Part shown: positions 33,025 through 44,526 of the stretch, in pieces
Numbering within the stretch: the first letter of the stretch is position 1
Layout: the number at the start of each line of letters is the position of its first letter
Assembly (NCBI GenBank): GCA_014218235.1
Contig: CM024760.1
Location: 68,512,961 to 68,576,960 of the forward strand
DNA: 64,000 nt
Direction of reading: 5' to 3'
Origin: Colocasia esculenta
Taxonomy: Eukaryota; Streptophyta; Magnoliopsida; Alismatales; Araceae
Notes under the pieces: model-generated
Database searches by the model: none
The model's input: only the letters and a program-made list of their open reading frames with translations
What the model was told of the DNA's origin: nothing
Program-made: the position numbers and the translations under genes

Positions 33025-34350
33025 TGTTGGGTTTTTCATTCTATTGTTTATGACAACATGTTTTTTATGATGAACATTCATAATTGAGGTTTAACACATG
33101 ACATCTTCAAGCAAGCAACATGATGGAATATTTGATCTTCTATGTATACATAATATCTTACTATACATGTTTGATCATGTAGATGTGAGTGCATGCAACA
33201 AAGATATACCAAAACAAGAGAAAAAAATCAAATACATTCATGAAGACAGTCACCTGTCAACAGCCCTTCAGGTCCTGTCGACAGATGTGAACAGACAGAC
33301 AAGACAAAGCTCAAGGAAACAGCTACCTGTCGACAGACCCCATGTGCCTGTCGACAGCCACCTACAGACAGAGCTCAGGAATGTGCAATTCTGCTCCTAT
33401 CTGTCGACAGATGCAAGTCGACTGTCGACATATAAGTATAGAAATCTGCTACCCGCAAAACCTGACTTCTGGCTTTTGCAAAATTGTTTCTGCCTGTCGA
33501 AAGATGCACCCAGACCTATCGACAGACGAAGGAGATCTTCAGATACGGAAAGTTTCCAAGTTGCCGTAGATGGTGTTTCTCTCTACCACGACTCTCCATA
33601 TGTAAACACCACTATATAAGCAACTTTTGTCAAGTGGATCTCGTACAGAAGGAGCCTCCAACCAAGAACCCTAAAAATCTCTCAAGAGAAGACCTGTTCT
33701 ACTGCTCTGCTTCAACCTACCACCCAGAACCAAGAAGAGAAGTCTTCCCAGCGGAGGTAAAGCCTGAACGTTGTGGATTCAAGTATCTTCATCAAAGTGT
33801 GATCATCAAGACGAAGCTTGAAGTCCAGTCAGACGTTCACAAGAAGAGTTTACAATCTGGATTTGCTCTTCAACTCTAAAACTCTTCTCTGTTCTACTTT
33901 TACAAATCCATGTGTGTGCTGTGGTGTCTCAAGCAGTCCTTGTGCTTGATTCACGTGTGGGTGTTGATCTGATCATGGTTGCACATCAGATAACACGTGT
34001 GTGTGAGTTGTAGTTGTTGAACTAGCTCATAAGCAGGTTGTTCTGCGTGTGTGTGTGGCCTGTGGATGTAGGATACACAAGTTATGTACTCCGAACCACG
34101 TAAATCGTTGTGTATTGTGGTTTGCACGAGTTTACGGTAGATGTTTGGTAGGCACGGTATCTCTACGCACGTTTGATAATCTGTTTTCTACCAGTAATCA
34201 AGTCACACACATCCACACTTAGCTTAAAACTCTTCTATTGTTTTAACAGTCAGTGTTCTTGCAAAAACAAGGTGATAAGTGTTTTAAATGACAGTAATCT
34301 ATTCAACCCCCCTTCTAGATTACCATATTGGGAATTCCTCAAACCTTTCA
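33025..34350 (+). repeat. 3' LTR of E
   Basis: It has the same length (1326 bp) and the same ends as the 5' LTR, with about 35 scattered substitutions, and is followed by the TSD CTCCC at 34351-34355. The poly-palindrome cluster (33250-33540) is preserved, though one copy reads CTGTCAACAG. Confidence 0.93.
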
Positions 34351-34355
34351 CTCCC

Positions 34356-36615
34356 CTTGATTTGAACCAACCTCCCTTCATTGATGAAGAGTTCGAGACC
34401 GTCACATGTCCTCAAGGTAAAGGTTGGGAGGTGATGATGAAGATTGACTATATCCATGGCCGAGGGTTGGGCAGAGACAGGCAGGGTGATGTTAGTAGTG
34501 TCCAAGTGAAGAGGTTGTTAGCTAGGGCTGGCCTAGGATTTCATCCAAGCACTATTCATCCAGATCCATTCATACCCTATACACCTCTTACCTAGACTCT
34601 TAAAGAACATTTCATTCATAGACCCATCCAACCGAGAACAAGGGAGCCTGTTATGGAAGAACTATCTATTTCAGAGAGTGAGGAAGAAGAGGAAGCTGCT
34701 GAACTTGAGGAAGTCTGTGAAGACTTCGGCCTTCTCTCACTCTTTGGTTCTGACCTCCCATCTCCATCTCCATCCCCATCTCCTTCATCTTCTCCCTCAG
34801 CTGAAGTTTGCTCGGCACACAAGTTTCCTTCTTCAACTACTTCCCTCCCCATTCTTTCCCAACCTATCCTTCCTCCATTACTCTCCTGGCCAGTCAGAGC
34901 AACAACAAATCAACAGCTCATGGTTCGAAGCCTTGACTCCAAAAAAAATGCCAATTTTGAAAGGCAAGAATGTGAGGTTTCCATCGAGCACCCTTCCTCT
35001 GTGGAGTCTCCTCCGATCGGCCAGGGGCCAACTCTATTCTCGTCCGTCTAGAGGCACTTCTTCTGTACAAAGTCCTGTACATAGTAGTTTAGATTCAGGT
35101 TTAGAATCAAGTCTAGACTCAGGTCCAAGTTTAGAAGAGTCTTGTCCCTCTCAGCCATGCATTCACAAGGGGAAGGGTAGGCAAGTCCCTGCCCGATATG
35201 TTTTGGCCTTGGCTGAGAGATGTCTTAAGTCAAGTCCCATAATTTCTTGAGGAACGTTCTTTGAAAAAATGGATTTTGTAGAAGGCGATTTAGTAGATGA
35301 TGGTTTAGGAGTATATCTTCTAGATTTTGATGGAAAAGATGAGTTGGGAGATCTTGGGTCGGAAGAAGAGGACCCAGTGAGCTCCTATGTGGATGGCACG
35401 AAGTGGTTTGATGAGCCAACCATGGTTGCGAATGAGCCAACCAAAGAGATCAACCTTGGCACTGAAGAATCCCCGAAGGTAGTTTTGATTAGTGCCAACT
35501 TGAATGTAGAAGAAGAAGAATCTATTGTAGTTATCCTTAAGGAATTTTCCGATGGTTTTGCCTGGTCCTATGAGGACATGCTGAGGCTTGACACCTCTTT
35601 AGTAGAGCACCATTTAGTCTTAAAAGCCGATGCGAAAGCTGTCAAACAAAAGCTAAGGAGGCTACACCCCAAGCTTGCACTCAAGATCAAAGAGGAGGTT
35701 GACAAGCTGCATAAAGCCAAGTTCATTAGGGTTGTGCTTTATCCGCAGTGGGTAGCTAACATCATCCCTGTAATGAGGAAGGACGGTAAGGTTAGGATCT
35801 GCATAGATTTCTGTGACCTTAATCGTGCTTGCCCTAAGGAAGATTTTCCTCTCCCCCACATAGATGTCCTAGTGGACAATACAACCAGTTTTGAGATGTT
35901 GTCATTTATGGATGGTTTCTTTAGGTATAACCAGATCTGTCTGGCGGAGGAAGACCAGGAGAAAACTTCTTTCACCATGCCATGGGGGACCTATTGTTAT
36001 GTCGTGATGCCCTTCGGATTGAAAAATACAGGAGCAACCTATCAAAGGGAAATGATGGCAATCATTCACGACATGATGCATGTGCACATGGAGGTCTATG
36101 TTGATGATACCTTGGTTAAATCTAGAACTCGACATGGCCATGTTGAAGTCCTCTGAGCAGTTCTCCAACGGTCTAGAGAACATAAGCTTAAGATGAACCC
36201 TAAGAAGTGTGTTTTCGGAGTATCCTCAGGGAAGTTGCTTGGGTTCATAGTCAGTAAGAGGGGAATTGAGATTGATCCCAACAAGGCCAAAGCGATAATC
36301 GACATGCCTCCCGTAGGAATATCAAGGAAGTTAGAGGGCTGATTGGTAGACTTCAGTTTATTAGGAGATTCATTTCTCAACATTCAATCTGCTGCAACCC
36401 CTTCTATGAGATGCTTAGAGGAGAGGCTAAATTTAATTGGACCGATAAGTGTCAAATAGTCTTTAAAGAATTGAAGAGTTATCTTTTCAATCCCCCTGTT
36501 CTCACTCCTCCGGTCTCGGGTCGTCTTGTATTGCTCTACGTGTCAACCACTAAAGATTCCACTGGAGTAGTTTTGGCCCAATATGATGACGAGAAGAAGG
36601 AGAGAGCAGTGTATT
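34356..36615 (+). pseudogene. G-patch, spacer, RT and start of RNase H of X
   Basis: This resumes the X polyprotein after E. A G-patch lies at about 34413-34500 (GKGWEVMMKIDYIHGRGLG), a domain typical of Tat/Ogre polyproteins. A spacer with an acidic run and Ser-Pro repeats follows (34653-34800). Reverse transcriptase runs from about 35600, with WVANIIPVMRKDGKVRICIDF, FPLPHIDVLVDN, MPFGLKNTGATYQ and YVDD at 36097. There is a TGA at 36154 and a frame change near 36320. RNase H starts near 36500 and is cut at ERAVY by element Y; the frame continues at 47542 (YLSKLFNEP). Not functional. Confidence 0.82.
36611..36615. repeat. Target-site duplication of Y (left)
   Basis: GTATT here is repeated at 47537-47541, flanking the two LTRs of element Y. 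Confidence 0.92.
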
Positions 36616-39413
36616 TGTAACGACCCTCTTTATATCGGTACGGTTCTACCAACCCACGTCAATATAGAAAGCGTCGCAACAGTGGGACATTTACCCAACA
36701 CTAGTATGATAGGCTGAAATATACACAAATATATAACATATGACAGCGGAATTGAAAGAACTGAAAAGAAATTCTTATTCCATCATCCACATTCTATTCA
36801 CAGTCCGTATAGAAGAAAAGAGATATAACTTTTCATAACTGAAAATAAAATAAACACATTGTCTACAAGAGACTACGTAGAGTCTTTATTACATACTATG
36901 AAGTAAGGATAAGTACAATGCTAAATCCACAACAAGATCTCCTACTCCCGCTCTGAGTCGCTCCTAACGATCTCCTCGGAAGAAGTAGAAACGTCTGCAC
37001 CTGTATGCCAAAGCAAGAATGAGTTCAAAAGAACTCAACAAGTAACACCAAACACACTAAACATACATGCATCAAGTAATCTCCATATTCTTATGCTACA
37101 CCATTAACACATAATGCATGGATTTGACAATTTATTCAAATAGAGATCTATGCATAATTTCTACACATATTACACATGGAATTTCTTTTATACAACATAA
37201 CTTAAGTCTATCACATGCTTTCTACATACTCTCAATATGTTAAACTAATTTCATTCAACCATTCATATGCTAAATATTGATCATCTTAAACATAGATTTA
37301 CACATTTCATAACGACTATTTTAGCATGAATTCTAAAATAAATTTCACATAGTTAACACATTTACATTCATGAAAAGCTCGTTGCTTTACTACTATCATG
37401 TCACATTCACAAGAAATTTATCCTTTTTGCACGTTATCATAAGAATTACATGAACACATATTCACTTACACCGTTTCACAATTTACACATTTCTTTTCAC
37501 TTAAACACATTTTCATAATTTCTTAATGCTGTGACACATAGCCCAAACCACTTTAGAAGGACACACACTAATCACATCACATATCTATCACCTAGGCATT
37601 CCAGTGATAAATCTTAGTTACTGCGCAGAACCGGGAGAAGCACTCTCCACCCTAACCAGCGATACTTATTCGCCTCCAGGATTTAATCCCAATGCCCATG
37701 GGACATCACACACTTTGAACTTTCCCGTGGGGACTTTACCATAGTACAGTTCCACAGCCCTCTAAGGTAGCAGTGTCACCCATTGGCACATTTATACATT
37801 TTCTCAAGTTTCAACATACTTCTAAATGCACAATTTTTACACATTCATCTCATGCTCGCACATTTACATTCTTCAGTATTACCTAGCATGGTACTACTAT
37901 CTTCAGTATTAACAAAGTTTTAAAACAAGTCTAATCATCATGCTGAAATTTACAGAATTAAACACTAATCATATTAATATGCATATTTGTTAATATCTAA
38001 CATAAAACAAAAATATATAGCTATTATCATCAGTTCAATACAGAAATTTAACCAGAAATCTATCACAGTCTAACCATCATGCATACCAAGATTCACATTT
38101 TTCTGAATCACGCATAATTTCTGAAAATTCTAACAGTGATGTTATCAAATGTAAAAATAGTCAAACTGACATGAATTTTCATTGTTCGGACCCACAACTT
38201 ATTATATACATGAATACTGACAGTACTAATTATATGTCAATTTATAGGAATTTAACTAATTTCGCACGAATTATTAACATTTCTACACTGAGTAGACATA
38301 TTCACTATTTTTCGGTTCAAAAAATTTAATACACCATACAGATATTATAAATTTCCCAAATTTTTACATCATGCATTAGACCTCATAAACAGTGTACAGA
38401 AATTTCATGATAGTTAAATTCTATACATATTTCACAAACGAGAATTTTCAAGATTAAAATTCTGTCGGTCGAACATTCAAAGAATTCTAATAATTAGGGC
38501 AAATTACAAAAATTTCACAATAACTCACAGTACCCCCCAACATGTATATTTACATATCCTATAAAATTTACCGTATATCCTCATGTGGAAAATCTCGAAA
38601 ATTAGCTTATAGAAGGGCAGACCTGCACACTGTTGCAGTCTGAAGAACTTGACGGCATGGGGGTAGCCGTCTATAAGTTAACGGCAATATATGATGCCGC
38701 CAACATATGATATTAGCGGCAAGGGATCCTGCCGTTAATATCCTGTCTGCATAAACACAGACTGAACGCTAACAGATCTCTTGAATGGGGGGTTCCAGGA
38801 CACGAGAAAAATCCGTAAAATTCCTGGGACATACTAGACACATGTAGGGTTGATGTGAGTGGGGTACTTGCCTCTTGTAAAATCCTCAAAAAATGGTTTA
38901 AGCCAGAGAAGCCCTCCTCGGCCTGTGCCAAAGAGCCTTCAAATCCCTCCTTATTCGGGTTCTCTGTTGATCTTCACTGCACACCAGCGTGGGGAAGTCG
39001 TTCCCGGATGTTCAGAGTTGTCACCAGTCGATGCAGATCACCGGATGAAGCCTCCCGAAGTTGGATCTCCCAGATTCAAGTTGGAGGTTCGCACAGAAAA
39101 ACTAGGTTTTTGACCCAAGAGTCAAAAGGATGGATCTGGCCGAAAACTGGGCAATATAAAGGGTTGAGGGCCAGACATGCGTAAGGGGTAAGTCATAGAG
39201 CTGTTGGGGACGGTTTCTAAAACAGATGGCAAAATTTTGGAGGCGTTTCCGGATCTGGAAACGTAACTGGTCTAGGATATTGATGTCCACATCTCTGGTC
39301 GCCTATTCAGAGTGGGCGTCCATCGATATTGCCGCCTATTACTAGTCAACGTCAGCTGATGTTGACGCCGACTGGTCGACAAAACACACTTAAAATATGC
39401 AGAATTTATAATA

Positions 39414-39465
<52 letters not shown>

Positions 39466-39612
39466 GTATATACTTGTATACAATATGTACATTACTAATT
39501 CATACAATTCGTATAAATAATTACTATGCACAATAATCAATACATCAATAGTATACACTTATATGTATATATATATACTTAAGCAAACAAGGTGAAAATG
39601 AAGGGCCTTACA
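36616..39612 (-). repeat. 3' LTR of Y
   Basis: This is 2997 bp. On the plus strand it reads TGTAACGACCC ... GGGCCTTACA. A TATA-like motif on the minus strand lies at 39151-39163. GCCGTC/CGGCAA-type words cluster at 38645-38735, and CGTCAGCTGATGTTGACG with nearby GTCGAC lies at 39345-39380. A long CA tract followed by a TA tract lies at 39417-39465. The 36.7-38.6 kb part is AT-rich and holds no gene. Confidence 0.92.
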
Positions 39613-39625
39613 CCCTCTCCCCCTT
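39613..39625 (-). promoter_or_regulatory. Polypurine tract of Y
   Basis: On the minus strand it reads AAGGGGGAGAGGG, directly beside the LTR end. It would serve as primer for plus-strand DNA synthesis. Confidence 0.9.
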
Positions 39626-39657
39626 AAAGAAACTTCGTCCTCGAAGTTAGACTGACA

Positions 39658-42600
39658 CTACTCAAACAACTGAGGATACTTCTTTTTCATTGCATCGTCA
39701 AGCTCCCAAGTTGCCTCCTCTCGTGAGAAGTTACGCCATAAGACCTTTACTGACGCAATGCTCTTGTTCCGGAGATGTTGAACCTTCCGATCAAGAATAG
39801 CTACTGGTTGCTCCACATAAGAAAGATCTGGCTGGATCTCTACTGGCTCGTGGCTAATAACATGAGACGGATCTTTACATACTTCCTGAGCATAGATACG
39901 TGAAAAATAGGATGAACGCTAGCCAATGCTGGAGGTAAAGCTAGCTCATATGCAACGTTGCCCAATCGTCGGAGAATCTCATACGGGCCAATGAATCTAG
40001 GGCTCAACTTACTATGCCTGCCAAATCTAACTACACCACGCGTAGGCGAAATCTGCAAAAAGACATGCTCACCTACCTCGAACTCCAAATCCTTCCTCCT
40101 GTTGTCGGCATAACTCTTCTGTCTATCCTGTGCCGCAACAAGCCTCTTCCTAATAAGCTGGACCTTATCCAAAGTCTCTTGAACTAACTCCGGTCCGATC
40201 AACTGCCTATCACCGGTCTCCTCCCAACACAAAGGAGATCTGCAAGGCCTACCATACAAAGCCTCAAATGGAGCCATGCCAATACTCGCATGAAAACTGT
40301 TGTTATATTCGAACTCTACTAAAGGTAAATGGCGCTCCCAATCATCCTTCCAATCCAGCACACCCTCAACATATCCTCAAGCGTCTGGATAGTCCTCTCG
40401 GATTGTCCATCTGTCTGGGGATGAAACGCTGAACTGAGCTTCAGCTCCGAACCTAACGCATCTTGAAGACCCTTCCATAGCCTCGAAGTAAATCTCGGAT
40501 CTCGATCCGAAATGATCGACTTCGGTACCCCATGCAATCTAATAATACTACTAACATACAGTCTAGCTAAACTCTCTACTGACTGCTTCTTCTTCATAGG
40601 CAAGAAATGTGCAGTCTTCGAGAATCTATCCACCACTACCCAAATTGAGTCATTACCTCGTCTAGATCGAGGAAAATCCGTAACAAAATCCATAGTGACA
40701 GCTTCCCACTTCCAAACTGGGATCTCCATCTTCTGCATAAGACCAGATGGTCGCTGCCGCTCGGTCTTCACTTGCTGGCACACTAGACATCTAGACACAA
40801 ACTCAGCTACATCCTTCTTCATGCCAGACCACCAAAAATATCTCTTCAAATCCTGGTACATCTTAGTGTTACCCGGATGAATAGAGAACCTAGATCTATG
40901 AGCTTCTTCTAAAACATGCTCACGAATATCTACAATGTCTGGAACACAGACACGGTGATGGAATCTAATCACACCATCCTCATCACGAGCAATACCCGCT
41001 TTGCCCACTAACTCTTGGAGTCTAGGGTCGACTTTCTGATGCTCGATCACCTCATCCAACACCGATGACCTAATGGACAGTTGAGACACAAAAGCTCGGC
41101 ATAATGATGGCTCCAACTCGATCATCGCACACACTGCATCCTCCAACATCTTCCAGTCCTGCTGGAGAGACGACCTCTTTCTACTAAGGGCATCTGCTAC
41201 GACATTCGCCTTTCCAGGATGATACTAGAGGTCGAAGTCATAGTCCTTCAGGAACTCAATCCATCTTCTCTGCCTAAGGTTTAATTCCTTTTGGGAGAAA
41301 AGATACTTTAGGCTCTTGTGGTCAGTGAACACCTCAAATCTGACACCATAAAGATAGTGCCTCCAGATTTTCAGTGCATGAACCACTGCCGCAAGCTCAA
41401 GATCATGAGTCGGATAGTTTCGCTCATGCTCCTTCAATTGCCTCGAAGCATATGCTACTACCCTTCCTTGCTGCATCAACACACAGCCAAGGCCAATTCG
41501 AGATGCATCCGTATAGATAGCAAAGTCCTCTACACCGCTCAGTAAAACTAATACAGGAGCCGATGTGAGTTTAGTCTTCAATAATTGAAAACTACTCTCA
41601 CACTCCTCGGACCAGACAAACTTCACTCCCTTCCTGGTTAGCTGAGTCAGTGGTGTGGCGATGGATGAAAATCCCTCAATAAATCGCCGATAATAACCCG
41701 CCAAACCAAGAAAACTCCGAATCTCCGAAGGAGTCTTGGGAATCTCCTAATCCATAACATCTTGGACTTTCGCTGGATCCACTGCTACACCAGCACCGGA
41801 GATAACATGCCCAAGGAAATGAACCTCGCGCATCCAAAAATTGCACTTTCTGAATTTTGCATACAACTTGTGCTCACGGAGAACCTCTAACACTATCCTC
41901 AAATGCTGACGATGTGTGGCCTCATCCGGAGAGTAGACCAATACGTCATCAATGAAGACTACAACAAAACTATCTAGATATGGTCTAAACACCCTGTTCA
42001 TGAGATCCATGAATGCTGCAGGGGCGTTGGTTAGACCAAACGGAAGGACCAAAAACTCATAATGTCCATAACGGGTTCTAAATGCCGTCTTGGACACATC
42101 CTCACTCCTAATCCTCAACTGATGATAGCCAGAACGCAAATCAATCTTAGAAAATACCGATGCATTCTGCAGCTAGTCAAACAAATCATCAATCCGAGGT
42201 AAGGGATACATGTTCTTCACCGTCACTTGGTTTAACTTCCTATAATCGATGCATAACCGAAGTGGCCCATCCTTCTTCTTCACGAATAAGACAGGTGCGC
42301 CCCAAGGGGAAACGCTAGGGCGAATAAATCCCTTATCTAACAAATCCTGCAACTGCCTCCTTAACTCAGCTAATTCCGCAGGTGCCATCCGATAAGGTGC
42401 CTTCGAGATAGGAGAGGTGCCTGGGAGCAACTCTAGAGTGAACTCTACTTCTCTAGCCGGTGGCAATCCAGATAAATCATCAGGAAAGACATCTGGAAAA
42501 TCCTGTACTACATCTATCTCTGCAAGAGTAAGTGACTCATCAGCCTTGGGTACTAAAACCACGCTGGCAAGAAAAGCGTCACAACCCTTGTTCACCATTC

Positions 42601-43080
42601 TCATTGCCCTCATGGCAGAGATGACAAACTTTCCTGCTAAGTTCCTCGGCAAAGGATGAGAAAACTCATCCTCACCAGGAATGCGGAAAACAATCTTCTT
42701 CCCACGACAATCTACTAATGCATAGTGCTCCTCTAGCCAATCCAGACCAAGAATAGCATCGTAGTCCTTCATCTTAAGCAAGAAGAAACACCCTTCTAGG
42801 ACTCTATCCTCAATGCACACCGGTAAAGACGGAATACACTTCCTAGTCGATACCGTGCCCACAGGTGTGTGCACAGACAAAGGAACTTCTAAATCCTCAG
42901 ACTCTAATCCTGACTCTAAAGCTAACCGCCTAGCAAAATGCTCGGAAATGAACGAGTGAGTAGCACCCGTATCGAACAAAACCCGAGCATGCACACCTAA
43001 GAACAAAATCGTACCTTCGGTGACATGATCCGCCTGCTCGGCGTCCTCACAAGCTAAAGCAAACACTCGATCTGGGGCTT
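39658..43080 (-). pseudogene. pol of Y: protease, RT, RNase H, integrase, chromodomain
   Basis: On the minus strand the order is: protease with D-T-G-A (42962-42973) and SFISEHFARRL; RT with RLCIDYRKLNQVTVKN, LPFGLTNAPAAFMDLMN and the catalytic F-I-D-D at 41945-41956; RNase H with FAIYTDAS and DHKSLKYLF; integrase with the H2C2 finger (near 40850) and core (MDFVTDFPRS, ISDRDPRFTS, HPQTDGQSERT); and GPYEIL (about 39970). A type-II chromodomain follows (YVEQPVAILDRKVQ ... LWRNFSREEATWE, about 39660-39815). In-frame stops lie at about 43080, 42173, 41747 and 41225, and a frameshift near 40345. The chromodomain would steer insertion toward marked chromatin. Confidence 0.88.
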
Positions 43081-43783
43081 GAGGTCTCCCTGGTCATCTT
43101 GTCGCTGGTGCTGCTGCTGTTGCTACTGGGGCTGGTCCACGCTGGGCTCCCTGCTGAAGCCTCGGACAATCCTTGATCTTATGGTCGTTGCTCCCGCACT
43201 TCAAGCACTTCCCTGCTACCAACCAACACTTTGTACCACCATGTGCCCTCCCGCAATGAGGACACTCCTTCTTACCACTAGGGGAACGTTCAGAAGATAC
43301 CTAACCACTGCCCGATGCCACAGGACGCTGCGGCGATTGGAAAGCCGCTTTCTTCCTATCCTGCCTCTGGAATGGCGCTGCTGGCCTCTTTTGAGAAGCC
43401 TTCTTCTCTTCCAGATACTGCTCCATCTCTCCCTCCTGCCGACACACCGCGCTGAGCGCCTGCTCGAGGGTACGATGGTCGAAAGCCACCAACCTCGTCC
43501 TCAACGATGGTTTTAGACCCATCACGAATTTCTTTGCCTTCCTGCGCTCATCAGCTACAATATGAGGGGCATACTTTGATAGCTCGGCAAACCTGGCCTC
43601 GTACTCCAGCACATGCATGGAGCCCTGAGTTAATGAGAGGAACTCCTGCTCCATCTTGTCCTGGATGTGCTCCAGAACAAACTTGGCTCGGAAAAGCCTC
43701 ACGAACTCATCCCAACCAACCTCCACAGCACCATCCTCGAACCGAGTACGTAACAACGAGGACCACCACACATCGGCTCGCTC

Positions 43784-43860
43784 CTGCCAATACCATCCAT
43801 GAGAACTAACCAACATAATCTATACTTAAAGAAATAACCACCAGATTAAATTACGCATAC
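43784..43860 (-). other. Predicted intron 2 inside gag of Y
   Basis: On the minus strand this 77-bp segment begins GTATGCGTAA and ends GTATTGGCAG. It is T-rich and contains stops. Removing it joins TYMLQ to ERADVWW in phase 0, which is the continuous capsid motif expected in chromovirus gag. Confidence 0.65.
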
Positions 43861-44059
43861 CTGTAGCATATAGGTGGCTAAAGTGACCTTGTCGTCCTCA
43901 ACGCACCTAATGACTTGGAAGATCTTCTCAATCTCCCTCATCCAGCTCTCAGCTAATAATGGATCGCTCTCCCCCTTAAAAGAAGGTGGCGACATCCTCT
44001 TGAACCTTTCCATGATGGAGGGCCACCATGGTCAGCTTGAGGAGCTGGTACCTGAGCCT

Positions 44060-44143
44060 GCTACAACAAACAACATAATTAACACATATAACATAACAAT
44101 CATGCATTTCATAAAACAGACCACTTTATCTTATTATTCTAAC
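44060..44143 (-). other. Predicted intron 1 inside gag of Y
   Basis: On the minus strand this 84-bp segment begins GTTAGAATAA and ends TTTGTTGTAG. It is strongly T-rich with a possible branch point (GTTAATT). Removing it joins a Gln/Ala-rich helix (LQDQLEAQ) to QAQVPAPQ, matching in composition and phase. Confidence 0.65.
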
Positions 44144-44509
44144 CTGAGCCTCCAACTGATCCTGGAGTGCAGCCTGAGTGTGGGCCTGCGTTTGCATGGC
44201 CTGCACCAAACCCTATGAACACTCCATAGTCTACTGGTGGCGGTGGGGGAACTACAGGACCCTGAGGTGCAGGGGCCTGCTGCTCACCCTGATCCTCACG
44301 CCGAGGCTCATCTCTCCTCTGCTCGCCATCACGAGCAGGAACACCACGCCTACCACGCGAAGCCATATCCTACAAAATGGATTAATCACAATTTAGAACT
44401 AAACTATCTAATTTCTAACTAATTACTTATCTATGTGGACAATCTACACAGATTTAGCATACAATGAAGATGATGGTATATGCATATTTATGTACAATTT
44501 TAGCCTGAC

Positions 44510-44521
44510 GCTCTGATACCA
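44510..44521 (-). promoter_or_regulatory. Primer-binding site of Y
   Basis: On the minus strand it reads TGGTATCAGAGC, the complement of the initiator tRNA-Met 3' end, five bases inside the LTR. Confidence 0.9.
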
Positions 44522-44526
44522 ATCTC

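Larger units (their letters stand above)
23472..34350 (+). mobile_element. Complete Sirevirus-type copia element E
   Basis: E is 10,879 bp long, with two LTRs of equal length (1326 bp each), a tRNA-Met type primer-binding site, gag, pol in copia order (protease, integrase, reverse transcriptase, RNase H), an extra ORF after pol, two polypurine tracts and a 5-bp TSD. By hand I count about 35 differences between the LTRs (about 2.6 percent). With the commonly used grass rate of 1.3e-8 per site per year this means roughly one million years; that figure is a rough inference. gag and pol carry stops and shifts, so E would need help to move. Confidence 0.93.
43100..44366 (-). pseudogene. gag of Y with two intron-like gaps
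   Basis: On the minus strand the gene starts at 44366 (MASRGRRGVPARDGE) and runs through a Pro/Gln-rich N-terminus. Coding sequence resumes after each of two GT-AG gaps (84 and 77 bp). Exon 2 (44059-43861) carries PPSFKGESDP and TYMLQ. Exon 3 starts at 43783 with ERADVWWSSLL and continues through the capsid domain (YEARFAELSKYAP). Two Cys/His knuckle-like pieces follow near 43260-43180, the second reading CLKCGSNDHKIKDC. A TAG lies at 43301, and small deletions shift the frame near 44230 and 44015. The protein would form the capsid and bind RNA. Confidence 0.75.
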
